DNA of 49,264 nt from WRDS01 sp964492775 (GTDB lineage Bacteria; Actinomycetota; Coriobacteriia; Anaerosomatales; PHET01), in the NCBI GenBank assembly GCA_964492775.1, contig CAZBLH010000012.1, positions 1 through 49,264 on the forward strand, written 5' to 3'. The notes below the pieces were generated by a model that did no database searches, was not told where the DNA came from, and saw nothing but the letters and a program-made list of their open reading frames with translations. This document shows positions 8,728 to 17,868 of the stretch, piece after piece. How positions within the stretch are numbered: position 1 is the first letter of the stretch; each line of letters begins with the position of its first letter. A program made the position numbers and the translations under genes.

Positions 8728-9837
8728 ATGAGCATCCCGCTGCTTGACCTCAAAGCCCAGTACCAGGAACTGAAGCCGGAGCTGGACGCCGCTTGGTTCG
8801 AGACGATGGGGAACGCCGGCTTCATCGGCGGGCCGAAAGTCGCGGCTCTCGAGTCCGCGATCGCCGAGTACTGCGGTGTGAAGCACTGCGTCGCGTGTGC
8901 CAACGGTACCGATGCGCTCTTCCTGATCATGGCGGCGCTCGGCATCGGCAAGGGCGATGAGGTCATCACAACGCCGTTTACCTTCTTCGCCACGGTCGAG
9001 GCCATCGCTCACGTTGGCGCGACTCCGGTCTTCGTCGACATCGAGCCCGGCACGTACAACATGGACGTGACAAAGCTCGAGGACGCGATCACCGAGCGCA
9101 CCAAGGCAATCATGCCGGTCCACATCTTCGGCCAGTGCGTCGACATGGACCCCCTCAACGAGGTTGCCGAGCGCCACGACCTCATTGTCGTTGAGGACGC
9201 GTGTCAGGCGATCGGTGCCACCTACAAGGGCAAGAAGGCTGGTTCGCTCGCGCGGGCTGCAGCGTTTTCGTTCTTCCCGTCCAAGAACCTCGGATGCGCG
9301 GGTGACGGTGGGTGCGTGACCACGGATGACGCCGAGCTTGCTGCCGCGATGCGCAAGATCGCGGCCCACGGGTCCAGCGTGAAGTACTACCACGATACGT
9401 TCGGCGTGAACTCTCGGCTTGACGCGCTGCAGGCAGCGATCCTGCTGGTCAAGCTGCCGCATCTGGATGAGTGGAACCAGCAGCGCCGCGATGCTGCCGC
9501 GCTCTATGACGAACTCCTGGCCGGTGTGCGCGACATCGAACTGCCGGTCGTGCGTGACTATGGCGATGCTGTTTATCACCTCTACATCGTGAAGTCGTCG
9601 AGGGCGGACGAGGTCATGGAGGCCCTGAAGGCCGAGGGCGTCGGCACTGCGCTCTACTACCCGCTCGCACTCCACGAGCAGGAAGCCCTGACGTTGCGTG
9701 AGGGTTTCTCGGCGCCTTCGCTCCCGGTGGCCGAGTCCTGCGACGCGCGTACCTTTGCGCTCCCGGCGTTCCCCGGCATCACCCGAGAGCAGGTGGAGAC
9801 GGTGGCTGCGATCGTCAAGGGCGTGCTCGAGAGCTGA
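8728..9837 (+). CDS. DegT/DnrJ/EryC1-family PLP aminotransferase, WbpE-like
   Basis: A 369-residue sugar aminotransferase. NGTDALFLIMAALGIGKGDE and TPFTFFATVEA are family blocks. VVEDACQAIGA holds the PLP-nitrogen Asp157, and FFPSKNLGCAGDGG holds the Schiff-base Lys186. GVNSRLDALQAA and the C-terminal YYPLALHEQEA complete the fold. In WbpE the enzyme uses glutamate to aminate the 3-keto uronic acid made by WbpB. A 102-base gap separates it from the acetyltransferase. In that gap a GGCATACT (-10-like) and an AAAGGA site 13 bases before the ATG are seen, so it may have partly independent expression. A hairpin follows the gene. Confidence 0.9.
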   Translation: MSIPLLDLKAQYQELKPELDAAWFETMGNAGFIGGPKVAALESAIAEYCGVKHCVACANGTDALFLIMAALGIGKGDEVITTPFTFFATVEAIAHVGATPVFVDIEPGTYNMDVTKLEDAITERTKAIMPVHIFGQCVDMDPLNEVAERHDLIVVEDACQAIGATYKGKKAGSLARAAAFSFFPSKNLGCAGDGGCVTTDDAELAAAMRKIAAHGSSVKYYHDTFGVNSRLDALQAAILLVKLPHLDEWNQQRRDAAALYDELLAGVRDIELPVVRDYGDAVYHLYIVKSSRADEVMEALKAEGVGTALYYPLALHEQEALTLREGFSAPSLPVAESCDARTFALPAFPGITREQVETVAAIVKGVLES

Positions 9838-9843
9838 TCTGAC

Positions 9844-9867
9844 CACATCCGGTTCGTAACGGATGTG
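9844..9867 (+). terminator. Inverted repeat after the wbpE-like gene
   Basis: Perfect 8-base arms CACATCCG (9844-9851) and CGGATGTG (9860-9867) around the loop GTTCGTAA, seven bases after the aminotransferase stop. No T-run follows, so it may be a weak terminator or a 3' stability element. The rest of the 9838-9964 spacer holds only a GAGGATAG ribosome site before the next ATG. Confidence 0.4.
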
Positions 9868-9964
9868 AATCGGGTGCGGCGTACTCGTGCCGTTGTGAGA
9901 CTTTGAGGCATGGTACGTGCTCAGTTGTCGAGGTAGTCGAAGCGAATCCGGATGTTGAGGATAG

Positions 9965-11449
9965 ATGGGCCAACACTCTCCAAAGAAGAATCCCCGCGGG
10001 AAGCGCGGTGCGCGCGTTCGGACGATCGAGCCGGGCGTGGCATCGAAGGGCAGCGTGTCCGGCGCGATCTCGGACCCGAGCTCCCGCAGGCGCGGACCGC
10101 TCGAGTCTGCGCCTGCGCGTCTTAAGGCCGAGGCTGACCGTCGGAAGCAGCGCAGGAAGCGCATCGCTGCAATCGCTGGCGTGTCCGTCATCGCGGTTGC
10201 GCTTGTGGTGGCCGGCGTTCTGGCGCTCTATGCCCGAGACATCCAGAACAAGCTCAACAGGTCGGTGGACCGCTCCGAGAAGCTCGACGTGAGTCTGCAG
10301 AAGTCCAAACCGCAGGAGCCGTTCAACATGCTGCTGGTGGGATTCGATCGCCGGCCTGAAGAGACGGTCTACCGCTCGGACACGATGATGCTGGTGCACA
10401 TTGACCCGAAGACTAAGCAGGTCTGGATGCTGTCACTGCCTCGGGACCTCAAAGTGAGCATCCCGGGCGAGGGGACCCACAAGCTGAATCAGGCCTACGC
10501 CCTCGGTGGAGAGAACCTGACGATTGAGACCGTCCAGAAGCTCACGGGCGTGCCGATCCACCACTTCATGGCTGTGAACTTCTCCGGCTTCAAGCATGCC
10601 GTTGATGCCATGGGAGGCGTGTGGGTGGACGTCCCGGCTGAGATCGATGACTGGAAGGCCGATGCCAGCCCTGGCCACCGAGCGAAGCACATCGACGCCG
10701 GCTATCAGCTTCTCGATGGCGACCACGCACTCACCTTCGTGCGCAGCCGTGACTATCCTGACGCCGACTTCACGCGGATGAAGAACCAGCAGCTGTTCTT
10801 GAGAGCGGTCATGGATCAGGCGACCAAGACGAGCGTCGTGGCCATGCCGAAGCTCGTGTCGTCCGTCGCGCCGTACGTCTCGACGGACATGTCGCTGATG
10901 GAGCTTCTGAAGACCGCTCAGGCTCTCCGGGGCGCAGGCAGTAAGAACCTCTACACTGCGACCATCCCGGGCGAGTGGAGATCTCCCTACATCCATCCGG
11001 ATGAGGAGGGGATGGCCGCGCTCCTGGATAAGTTCAAGAACGGCGTTCCGTTCGAGTCCGCCCTGCCGACTGAGACGGCGTCGCCCGATTCGGGAGGCAC
11101 GGGCACGGTCTCTCAGCCGGCGTCCGCCAAGAAGCCGTCCGAGATCAATGTGGCGATTCGCAACGGCGGCGGCGTGTCCGGCTCAGCTAAGCAGGCTGCA
11201 TCAATCCTTCGGGCCCGCAACTTCGATGTGGGCGAGGTCGGCAACGCTGCCCAGTTCATCTACGAAGAGACGCTCGTCGTCTACCGCGATGACAAGGCCG
11301 CTGCCGAACTGGTCGCCTCGGTGCTTCCGTCGGGCGCCCGTACCGTGGCAAGCCGCGGGATGTATAGCTTCACGGGTGACGTGCTCGTCGTGATCGGCAA
11401 GGACTGGGATCTGTCGAAGGTGCCGGTCGCGCCCATCAACACGAACTAG
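9965..11449 (+). CDS. LytR-CpsA-Psr (LCP) family glycopolymer ligase with LytR_C domain
   Basis: LCP proteins move glycopolymers from a polyprenyl carrier onto peptidoglycan at the outer membrane face. This one (494 residues) has a basic cytoplasmic N-terminus of about 65 residues, one membrane span near residues 67-90 (IAAIAGVSVIAVALVVAGVL) and the extracellular LCP domain from about 117. Diagnostic segments are FNMLLVGFDRR, SDTMMLVHIDP, SLPRDLKVSIPG, HKLNQAYALGG and ALTFVRSR with DADFTRMKNQQ, the basic and acidic residues that hold the pyrophosphate. A LytR_C domain (about 390-480) begins INVAIRNGGG. It stands between the uronic-acid genes and two oppositely oriented polysaccharide genes, which fits anchoring of the encoded polymer to the wall. 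Confidence 0.94.
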   Translation: MGQHSPKKNPRGKRGARVRTIEPGVASKGSVSGAISDPSSRRRGPLESAPARLKAEADRRKQRRKRIAAIAGVSVIAVALVVAGVLALYARDIQNKLNRSVDRSEKLDVSLQKSKPQEPFNMLLVGFDRRPEETVYRSDTMMLVHIDPKTKQVWMLSLPRDLKVSIPGEGTHKLNQAYALGGENLTIETVQKLTGVPIHHFMAVNFSGFKHAVDAMGGVWVDVPAEIDDWKADASPGHRAKHIDAGYQLLDGDHALTFVRSRDYPDADFTRMKNQQLFLRAVMDQATKTSVVAMPKLVSSVAPYVSTDMSLMELLKTAQALRGAGSKNLYTATIPGEWRSPYIHPDEEGMAALLDKFKNGVPFESALPTETASPDSGGTGTVSQPASAKKPSEINVAIRNGGGVSGSAKQAASILRARNFDVGEVGNAAQFIYEETLVVYRDDKAAAELVASVLPSGARTVASRGMYSFTGDVLVVIGKDWDLSKVPVAPINTN

Positions 11450-11494
11450 CGCGCCCCACAGTTGCGGGTTCGCTGGGCCGCAGCAGCAGGCGTT

Positions 11495-12742
11495 CTATTC
11501 GGACGCAACCGTTCGCGGCAACCGCTCCGGGCCGGCGGCGGCTTCGAGCGCCTCCATCACCTTTGCAGCGAGCCGGTCGCGCGAGAAGCACTCCTCGGCA
11601 AGCCGCCGAGCGTTCGCGCCCTGACGCTCGACCAGCCCGTCCTCATCTGCGAGGCGCTCGACGATCGCAGCGAGAGCGGCACCGTCACCGGCGGGGAAGT
11701 ACGCCCCACAGTCGTGCTCCTCAACGAGCTCGCGCGTCCAGCCGTCGGAGTTCACGATCATCGGACGCCCAGTCGCCAGCCCGTCGAAGAACTTGTTGGG
11801 GGAGTTCGTGGCGAGGATCGGCTTGTCGGCGAAGAGCACCATCAGCGCATCCGCCGTGCGAGTGAAGCGTGGCACGTCCGCCTTGGGCATCGAGCCGATC
11901 AGGCGCACGTTGTCCAGGCCGGACACGCGCTCCTCGAGTTCGGGCACGGACTTGCCTGCCCCGACGAGCGCGAACACGATGTCATCCCGGCCTCGCTCGG
12001 CGAGGATGCGAGCGGCTTCCGGAACGTTGTCTTGCACAGCGTTCGAGGGCCCGATTGCCCCTGCGTAGCCAACGACAAAGCGACCCACGAGCCCGTACTT
12101 CTCGACCAGCTCCGCGTCTTTGTCGCCAGGGTAGAACAGGTCGAGATCGCTCGAGTTGGGGACCATGTGCACGTGCAGCGGGTTGATTCCCTCGGCGAGT
12201 ACGCCCTCCACCATGCCCGGGGATAGCGCGACGATCTCTGACGAGCGCCGGTACAGGAACCGCTCGAGTGCCTTGCCCGCCCGGCCAAGGATTCCGTCTC
12301 GGCTAATGACCTCCATCTGGATGGCCGCCTCCGGCCACAGGTCACGGACCTCGAAGACGAAGGGTGCGCCGCTGATCGCCGAGGCGATCCAGCCGGGAAT
12401 ACCCACGGTGAGCGGGGTGGATGTCGCGTACACGACGTCGTGTCGCCCTGCGCTCATTGCAAGCCAGGTCGCCCCGAACATGAACTTCAGGAACGAGGCG
12501 ATCCTCTGCGCTTTGCCCATCCGGTTGTCGTAGCCAACGCGGACTGACCGGATGTGGATGCCATCGATCGAGCCGTCGGTGAACAGGCTCTGGGAGTACT
12601 CCTCTGGCAGCCTTGAATCCGACGTGATGATGGTGACCTCGTGCCCCTGCTCCACCCAGCGCCTCGAGAACTCGTAGGAGCGGATTAGCCCAAGGGACGA
12701 CTGCCTGGTCGCGAAGAATTGATGGATGTACAGAATACGCAC
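11495..12742 (-). CDS. Glycosyltransferase family 4, WbuB-like
   Basis: A 415-residue GT-B glycosyltransferase. The N-terminal ILYIHQFFATRQSSLGLIRSY, the YATSTPLTVGIPG block and FEVRDLWPEAAIQM are characteristic of the WbuB-like subgroup, which works on amino sugars of O-antigens and capsules. The C-terminal half has FVVGYAGAIGPSNAVQ and FALVGAGKSVPELE; the donor-site region is NSPNKFFDGLATGRPMI. The DLWPEA motif and neighbours suggest a diacetamido or deoxy amino-sugar donor, but this is inference. It is transcribed convergently with the LCP gene (45 bases between stops) and follows ugd by seven bases, forming a two-gene minus-strand operon. Confidence 0.87.
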   Translation of the reverse strand: MRILYIHQFFATRQSSLGLIRSYEFSRRWVEQGHEVTIITSDSRLPEEYSQSLFTDGSIDGIHIRSVRVGYDNRMGKAQRIASFLKFMFGATWLAMSAGRHDVVYATSTPLTVGIPGWIASAISGAPFVFEVRDLWPEAAIQMEVISRDGILGRAGKALERFLYRRSSEIVALSPGMVEGVLAEGINPLHVHMVPNSSDLDLFYPGDKDAELVEKYGLVGRFVVGYAGAIGPSNAVQDNVPEAARILAERGRDDIVFALVGAGKSVPELEERVSGLDNVRLIGSMPKADVPRFTRTADALMVLFADKPILATNSPNKFFDGLATGRPMIVNSDGWTRELVEEHDCGAYFPAGDGAALAAIVERLADEDGLVERQGANARRLAEECFSRDRLAAKVMEALEAAAGPERLPRTVASE

Positions 12743-12749
12743 GTGAGCC

Positions 12750-14051
12750 CTATCCCCGGTGCGCGCCGGGGCGGCCTACCGCCATGTACCGCAGCCCCGC
12801 AGCGGTCACCTTTGCGCTGTCGAGCGCATTGCGGCCATCGAACACGATCCCCGGCTCGGCCATGACCTCGCGAGCCTTCTCCCAGTCGAGGTCCACGAAC
12901 TCCGGCCATTCGGTCACCAGCACGGCAGCGGAGGCGCCCTCAAGCGCCTCCCAGACAGTGGAGACTCTCTGGGCGCCATCGAGGTCGATCTTGGGCGCGA
13001 TCGGGTCATAGGCGGCGACCGTCGCCCCGGCCTGCACGAGCAGGGGAGCGATGTCGAGCGCCGGCGACTCGCGGGTGTCGTCGGTGAAGGGCTTGAAGGT
13101 GAGCCCGAGCACGGCGATCTTGCGCTGGTGGATGTCGGGCAGCGCTTTCGTCAGGCGAGTCACCGGCAGGAACCGCTGGCGGTTGTTGACCTCGATCACG
13201 GCCTTGAGCAGGTCGAACTGGTAACCGTTTAGAGTGGAGATGAAGTCGAGAGCGCGCGTGTCTTTCGGGAAGCACGAGCCGCCGTAGCCGATGCCGGCCT
13301 GCAGGAAGTGTGGGCCGATCCGCTGGTCGAGCCCGATTCCCTCGGCGACCGCCGCCACATCCGCGCCGATGTAGTCGCAGACGTTCGCGATCTCGTTGAT
13401 GAAGCTGATCTTGGTAGAGAGGAACGCGTTCGAGGCGTACTTGATCGTCTCGGCGCTCGCAATGTCGGTGATGACCACAGGCGCGCCGAGTGACTCATAC
13501 AACGCCGCGACTCTCTGTCCAGCCTCGTCCGAGTCAGCGCCGATCACAACGCGGTCTGTCTTATACCAGTCCTGGATCGCGTGGCCCTCGCGGAGGAACT
13601 CAGGATTGGAGACGTAGTCGATCGCCACTGAGGAGCGGGCCAGCGTACGTTCCACGAGCGTGCGCCCGGTCCCCGGGGGGACGGTGGACTTCATGACGAG
13701 CGTGAAGGGGCGCTTGGCCTCGGTGGCGAGCGAGTCGGCCACGGCATGCACGTAGGACAGGTCGGCGGAGCCGGTCGAGGTCGAAGGTGTGCCGACGGCC
13801 ACGAATACGACATCGCCGAGCAGCCCCGCCCAGCCGTTGCTCGGCGTCTCGAACTTGATACGTCCAGAGTCGATCGCCGAACGCAGCAGCCCTTCGAGCC
13901 CACGCTCGTGGATGGTAGGCTCGCCGCGGCGCAACTTGGCGACCTTGGATTCGTCGATGTCGACGCAGGTCACCTCGTGCCCGATGTCGGCAAGGCAGAC
14001 GCCCTGGATCAGGCCCACATACCCTGTCCCGATCACGGTCACCTTGCTCAT
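12750..14051 (-). CDS. ugd: UDP-glucose 6-dehydrogenase
   Basis: NAD-dependent oxidation of UDP-glucose to UDP-glucuronate in the cytoplasm, giving a uronic acid donor for anionic polymers. The 433-residue length fits the family. The Rossmann motif VIGTGYVGLIQGVCLA is at residues 6-21, with FVAVGTPSTSTGSAD and MKSTVPPGTG following. SNPEFLREG covers the substrate pocket, and GIGYGGSCFPKDTRA carries the catalytic Cys260. The GGSCFPKD form separates it from the UDP-HexNAc dehydrogenase at 5445. The start ATG has a strong GAGGAGG site. On the minus strand upstream, TATGCT at 14128-14123 is a possible -10. It leads the operon with the WbuB-like transferase. Confidence 0.95.
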   Translation of the reverse strand: MSKVTVIGTGYVGLIQGVCLADIGHEVTCVDIDESKVAKLRRGEPTIHERGLEGLLRSAIDSGRIKFETPSNGWAGLLGDVVFVAVGTPSTSTGSADLSYVHAVADSLATEAKRPFTLVMKSTVPPGTGRTLVERTLARSSVAIDYVSNPEFLREGHAIQDWYKTDRVVIGADSDEAGQRVAALYESLGAPVVITDIASAETIKYASNAFLSTKISFINEIANVCDYIGADVAAVAEGIGLDQRIGPHFLQAGIGYGGSCFPKDTRALDFISTLNGYQFDLLKAVIEVNNRQRFLPVTRLTKALPDIHQRKIAVLGLTFKPFTDDTRESPALDIAPLLVQAGATVAAYDPIAPKIDLDGAQRVSTVWEALEGASAAVLVTEWPEFVDLDWEKAREVMAEPGIVFDGRNALDSAKVTAAGLRYMAVGRPGAHRG

Positions 14052-14305
14052 CGTGCCTCCTCACGCGCCAGATTGCAGCCTTCGCCGACCGCAACACGAC
14101 AGCTGCAGCCTTTCGGCAGGTTAGCATAGCCGCCATCCTCGACCCCTCATGGCCCCAAGTTCGTGGGCAAAGGGTCACCTTGCCCCTGTCACCAGGCGAC
14201 CGAAAGGCCGATTCGATATGTAGGGCGGTGCGTGCTGGGGGTATGCACTAATATCCGTTGTGCGCGGCACGAAGGGTCATAGGAATGCGAAGTGGAGGGC
14301 GGGAA
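14052..14305. promoter_or_regulatory. Divergent intergenic region between ugd and the L,D-transpeptidase gene
   Basis: A 254-base spacer. On the minus strand it has a TATGCT -10 candidate (14128-14123) and a leader with a direct repeat, GCCGAAAGGCTGCA and GGCGAAGGCTGCA, ending in GAGGAGG before ugd. On the plus strand TAATAT at 14249-14254 is a -10 candidate for the CWB2 L,D-transpeptidase. No -35 elements of good quality and no recognised riboswitch. Confidence 0.35.
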
Positions 14306-16012
14306 GTGTCGATCCGTTGGCGGAGATTCATCTCACGGGCCGTCTCGGCCGTACTTGCAGTCGTGCTGTGTGCGCCCGTTGTCGCTTGGGCCGACACCTG
14401 GCCAGACAGCTCGACGAAGCTGCAGATTCCTGCCGAGCGGATCGGTGGAGCTGACAGGTTTCACACGGCGACCGCGATGGCCGCGAGGAGCTACCCTGGT
14501 TGGGCGGGGGTGACCGATGTGGTCGTCGCCGCTGGTGACGATGCCTCCCTCGTTGACCCGCTGTCGGCTGCCTCGCTGTGCTGGGCGTATGATGCCCCCC
14601 TGCTGTTCGTGTCGCGGAGCTCGATGCCCGCCTCCACCAGGTCTGCGTTGCAGGCTATCGCCTCTGCGAACCCGGCAGTCACCGTACATATCGTCGGCGG
14701 CACGAAGGTCGTGCCGGGCGCGCGTGTGCGCGAGATCATGGCGGCTATCGGCACCGACAACGTCGAGCAGCCGTGGCCTTCGGGTGACAGGTACACGACG
14801 GCGGCCGGGATCGCGACACGCGTACGAGCCGTGGCTGCCGAAAAGAGCCTGACGATTCCAGACGCTGCCTTCGTGGCCAACGGTGCGGACTCCGGGCGCT
14901 TCATGGACGCGCTCGTTGCCGCGGCGGTCTCGCGTGCGACCGGCGTCCCGCTCCTGCTGACGAGCACCAGTGCGCCCCCTGCGGCCACCAGAGCCGCGCT
15001 CGCGGCGGCCGGTGATCCGGAGGTCATCGTCATCGGCGGAACCGTCGCGGTCAGCGATTCGGCGTACTCGAAGCTCGGCGCCGACGCACGCTGGGCGGGT
15101 GCCGACCGGTACCAGACCGGCATCACCGTCGCGAAGAACGCGGTCACCCGCGGTTGGAGCAGTGGCGGTGTTGTGGGCCTTGCATCCGCTCTACCGGACG
15201 CGCTTGCTGGCGCAACGCACGTCGGCCGCGCGGGCGGTGTCGTCCTGCCGACCGAGAGCGCGAGGCTTCCCAAGGAGCTCTTCGGCTTTCTCGCCAATCC
15301 TCCGGCTCCCGTTGAGCGCTGCGTAGTGTTCGGCGGGCCCAAGGCCATCGACGACGCGCAGCTGAAGGAGATCCAAGGACATCCCGGCCGACCGAGGATC
15401 ACGTCACCTTCGAGCCGCGCGGTGGGCCAGACGATGACCGTCGCCGGCACTGTAGGCGGGAACACGACGTCGGTCTCCCTGTACGTATCCGGCGTGCTCG
15501 TCGGCGCACAGAACGTTTCCAGCTACGGCTCATTCAGCTTCACGGGTGTCGCCACTCCGACTAAGTCCGGCACGCTCGAGGTCAGGGCAACGAACCCGGA
15601 TAGCCTGACAGCATCCGCGAGCATGCAGATCGAGCGGCTGGTCTACCCCTATGCGACCTGCATCATCATCGACAAGTCGGACTTCAAGCTCTACTGGATC
15701 AAGGACAACCGGCTTGTGAAGGCCTATCCCATCGCCGTCGGACGGACGAACGCCGAGACACCACTCGGGACATGGAAGATCCTGGCCAAGTACCACACCG
15801 ATCCGAAGGGCGTCTACGGGCCTCGCAAGATGCGGATGTACCGCAAGGTCGGCTCGACCTACAAGTTCACGGCGTACAATATTCACGGAACGAACCAGCC
15901 GTGGGTCATCGGCACCAAAGCGAGCGCGGGATGCATCCGCATGTACAACGCGGACGTGCTGGAGCTCTTCCCGCAGGTGCCGCTCGGCACCATGGTGATT
16001 ACGCGAAACTGA
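14306..16012 (+). CDS. Secreted CWB2 protein with C-terminal L,D-transpeptidase (YkuD) domain
   Basis: A 568-residue exported protein. The signal peptide is SIRWRRFISRAVSAVLAVVL with cleavage after VVAWA. Three CWB2 repeats follow (about residues 30-330), each with an [ER]-x-G-[AG]-x-R-[FY]-x-T-A start and a VIVIGG-like strand; CWB2 triplets bind wall polymers noncovalently. Next comes an Ig-like stretch (about 335-425), then a YkuD domain with HGTNQPW (His527) and SAGCIRM (Cys543), the catalytic pair that makes 3-3 peptidoglycan cross-links or attaches proteins. GTG at 14306 is chosen because GGAGGGCGG precedes it; ATG at 14285 and TTG at 14258 are in frame. The repeats are N-terminal here, the reverse of the three other CWB2 proteins nearby. 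Confidence 0.92.
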   Translation: MSIRWRRFISRAVSAVLAVVLCAPVVAWADTWPDSSTKLQIPAERIGGADRFHTATAMAARSYPGWAGVTDVVVAAGDDASLVDPLSAASLCWAYDAPLLFVSRSSMPASTRSALQAIASANPAVTVHIVGGTKVVPGARVREIMAAIGTDNVEQPWPSGDRYTTAAGIATRVRAVAAEKSLTIPDAAFVANGADSGRFMDALVAAAVSRATGVPLLLTSTSAPPAATRAALAAAGDPEVIVIGGTVAVSDSAYSKLGADARWAGADRYQTGITVAKNAVTRGWSSGGVVGLASALPDALAGATHVGRAGGVVLPTESARLPKELFGFLANPPAPVERCVVFGGPKAIDDAQLKEIQGHPGRPRITSPSSRAVGQTMTVAGTVGGNTTSVSLYVSGVLVGAQNVSSYGSFSFTGVATPTKSGTLEVRATNPDSLTASASMQIERLVYPYATCIIIDKSDFKLYWIKDNRLVKAYPIAVGRTNAETPLGTWKILAKYHTDPKGVYGPRKMRMYRKVGSTYKFTAYNIHGTNQPWVIGTKASAGCIRMYNADVLELFPQVPLGTMVITRN

Positions 16013-16052
16013 ACGGGCGGGCCTGGACGTAGCATGGTTGGCGTGGCAATCA

Positions 16053-16061
16053 TGCTAGAAT
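16053..16061 (+). promoter_or_regulatory. Extended -10 upstream of the CWB2 amidase
   Basis: TGCTAGAAT, an extended -10 (TGn then TAGAAT), 57 bases before the proposed CTG start. The same nonamer occurs at 35117-35125 and 47470-47478. No good -35. Confidence 0.45.
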
Positions 16062-16117
16062 GCCCCCTAGTCAATGGCCGGGCGCCATGAACCACTCCAT
16101 CGAAGCGAGGTGCCCTC

Positions 16118-17797
16118 CTGCGTCGTCGTAGACATACTCGCCGGTGGCGGCCTTTCCTCCCAGCGTTGATCGCTCTTGCCCTGTGGTGCCAGTCGGGTGT
16201 GCCGAGCGCGTACGCGGCACCCGTCACGCCATCCCGGCTTCGCGTGTGCATCGACCCCGGGCACGGCAAGGGGTACTCGGGGGCCGTCTATGGTGGCGTC
16301 GCCGAGAAGAGTATCAACCTCCAGATCGCACGCAGACTGAGAGCCGAGCTTCAACGGCGTGGCGTTGAGGTCTTCATGACTCGCGACTCCGACAGTCTCG
16401 TGTACGGCGGCGGTGGTATCCGGTCCTGGCGGTGGAGTGAGCTCGAGGGAACGTACCTCTACGAACTCTGGCCAGGGACTACGGCGGACGACCGACTTCG
16501 ACAGGACCTGCAGGCCCGTTGTGATGTTGCGAACCGGGTCGGTGCTGACCTCTTCGTCTCGATCCACTGCAACGCCGCAGGAAGCTCCGCGACGGGCATC
16601 GAGGTCTACCGCGCGGGCAATGACCCTCTCGGCGAGCAGTATGCCCGCGACGTTCAGGCTGCGGTCGTTGCAGCAACCGGAGCCGTCAACAGGGGCGCCA
16701 AGACCGAAGCCTTCTACGTGGTCCGCTGGACCAACATGCCAGCGATCCTGGTCGAGTCCGGCTTCATGTCGAACCCCGCCGAACTCGGACGCTTGCGATC
16801 GGCGGCGTACCAGGAGAAGCTGGCGCAGGGAATCGCCGACGGCATCATGAAGACCGCGTCACGGCCGGTCGATGAGCCCTATGAGCGCATCGCCGGCTCG
16901 AATCGCTGGGAGACCGCCGCTGCTGTGTCGCGCAAGAGCCATCCGAGCGGCTCGAACGTGCTGGTCGTCGCTTCGGGCCAGGACTACCCGGACTCGCTGG
17001 TGGCCGGCCCTCTCGCGCACAAGCTGCGCGCACCCGTTCTGCTCACTGAGGCCGAGGTGCTCCCGGCTGCGATTCGCACCGAGATAGCGAGGTTGAAGCC
17101 CAAGCAGATTCTGGTCGTCGGTGGGACGTCTGTGGTCTCCGACGCCGTCGCAGCAGAGCTGGCGAAGGCCGCCGGCATTGCTGGCTCGGAAGTTCAGCGC
17201 GTCGCGGGTCAGAACCGCTATGCGACCGCGGTCGAGGTCGCCCGCCGAGTCGGCTCAGGCGGATCCGTGCCCTCCGTCGTCGTGGCGAGCGGCACCTCTT
17301 GGGCGGATGCGCTGTCGATCAGCGCGAATGCGGCCGCGCGCGGTGAGCCGATCATTCTGTCGTCTGAGACCGGGCTGACCGATGAGGCGTACGACTTCAT
17401 TGCTGCAGGCGGCGGCGCGCAGGTCACGGTGGTGGGTGGGACGAGCGTCGTACCTGACGAGGCGATGCGTGGGCGTGAGTTCACGCGGATCGCGGGCGCG
17501 AACAGGTACGATACGAACTGGCAGGTAATCCAGCGGCGCTACGGAGAAGCTCTTCTGCCCGTTGCGACCATGGCCTCCGGGGAGAACTACGCCGACGCGC
17601 TCGTCTTGGGCCCTCATCTGGCCGCGGCAGGGCGACCGCTCCTGCTCGTCGGGAGAAGCACGGTGACGCCGGAGCTGCGTCCGTGGTTGCTCGGCAACAA
17701 GAGCGCGCCACTCGGCTTCGGTATTGCTGGAGGACCAGCAGCAGTTAGCGCATATGTGGGTCCGTCACATGAGAAATGGCGCATGAACACGCATTAG
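16118..17797 (+). CDS. Secreted CWB2 protein with N-acetylmuramoyl-L-alanine amidase (Amidase_3) domain
   Basis: A zinc amidase that cleaves the bond between MurNAc and L-Ala in peptidoglycan. VCIDPGHGKG gives the first zinc His, EKSINLQIA the zinc Glu, FVSIHCNAAG the second His and VESGFMSNPAE the catalytic Glu; the domain spans about residues 40-245. Three C-terminal CWB2 repeats follow, starting YERIAGSNRWETA, VQRVAGQNRYATA and FTRIAGANRYDTN. Start: the frame is open back to a TGA at 16088 but has no ATG, GTG or upstream TTG. The TTG at 16166 would leave a signal peptide with no basic n-region. CTG at 16118 gives RRRRHTRRWRPFLPALIALA and a cleavage site after SAYA, with GAGG at a proper distance. 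I therefore propose a CTG start, giving 559 residues. Confidence 0.88.
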   Translation: MRRRRHTRRWRPFLPALIALALWCQSGVPSAYAAPVTPSRLRVCIDPGHGKGYSGAVYGGVAEKSINLQIARRLRAELQRRGVEVFMTRDSDSLVYGGGGIRSWRWSELEGTYLYELWPGTTADDRLRQDLQARCDVANRVGADLFVSIHCNAAGSSATGIEVYRAGNDPLGEQYARDVQAAVVAATGAVNRGAKTEAFYVVRWTNMPAILVESGFMSNPAELGRLRSAAYQEKLAQGIADGIMKTASRPVDEPYERIAGSNRWETAAAVSRKSHPSGSNVLVVASGQDYPDSLVAGPLAHKLRAPVLLTEAEVLPAAIRTEIARLKPKQILVVGGTSVVSDAVAAELAKAAGIAGSEVQRVAGQNRYATAVEVARRVGSGGSVPSVVVASGTSWADALSISANAAARGEPIILSSETGLTDEAYDFIAAGGGAQVTVVGGTSVVPDEAMRGREFTRIAGANRYDTNWQVIQRRYGEALLPVATMASGENYADALVLGPHLAAAGRPLLLVGRSTVTPELRPWLLGNKSAPLGFGIAGGPAAVSAYVGPSHEKWRMNTH

Positions 17798-17868
17798 CTC
17801 GAGGGACGATCGGCAATCCGCAAGTATGAGAGCCACCGGCAGGCGCTGGATCAAGGAGAGCGTACCGC

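Noticed and set aside
7498..10191. Antisense open frame of 897 codons
   Set aside because: It lies opposite four well-recognised genes (wbp-like set and the LCP start). It is a shadow of high-GC codon bias; no domain or ribosome site supports it.
11462..12226. Plus-strand 254-codon frame opposite the WbuB-like transferase
   Set aside because: Antisense to a clear glycosyltransferase with all family blocks; no ribosome site.
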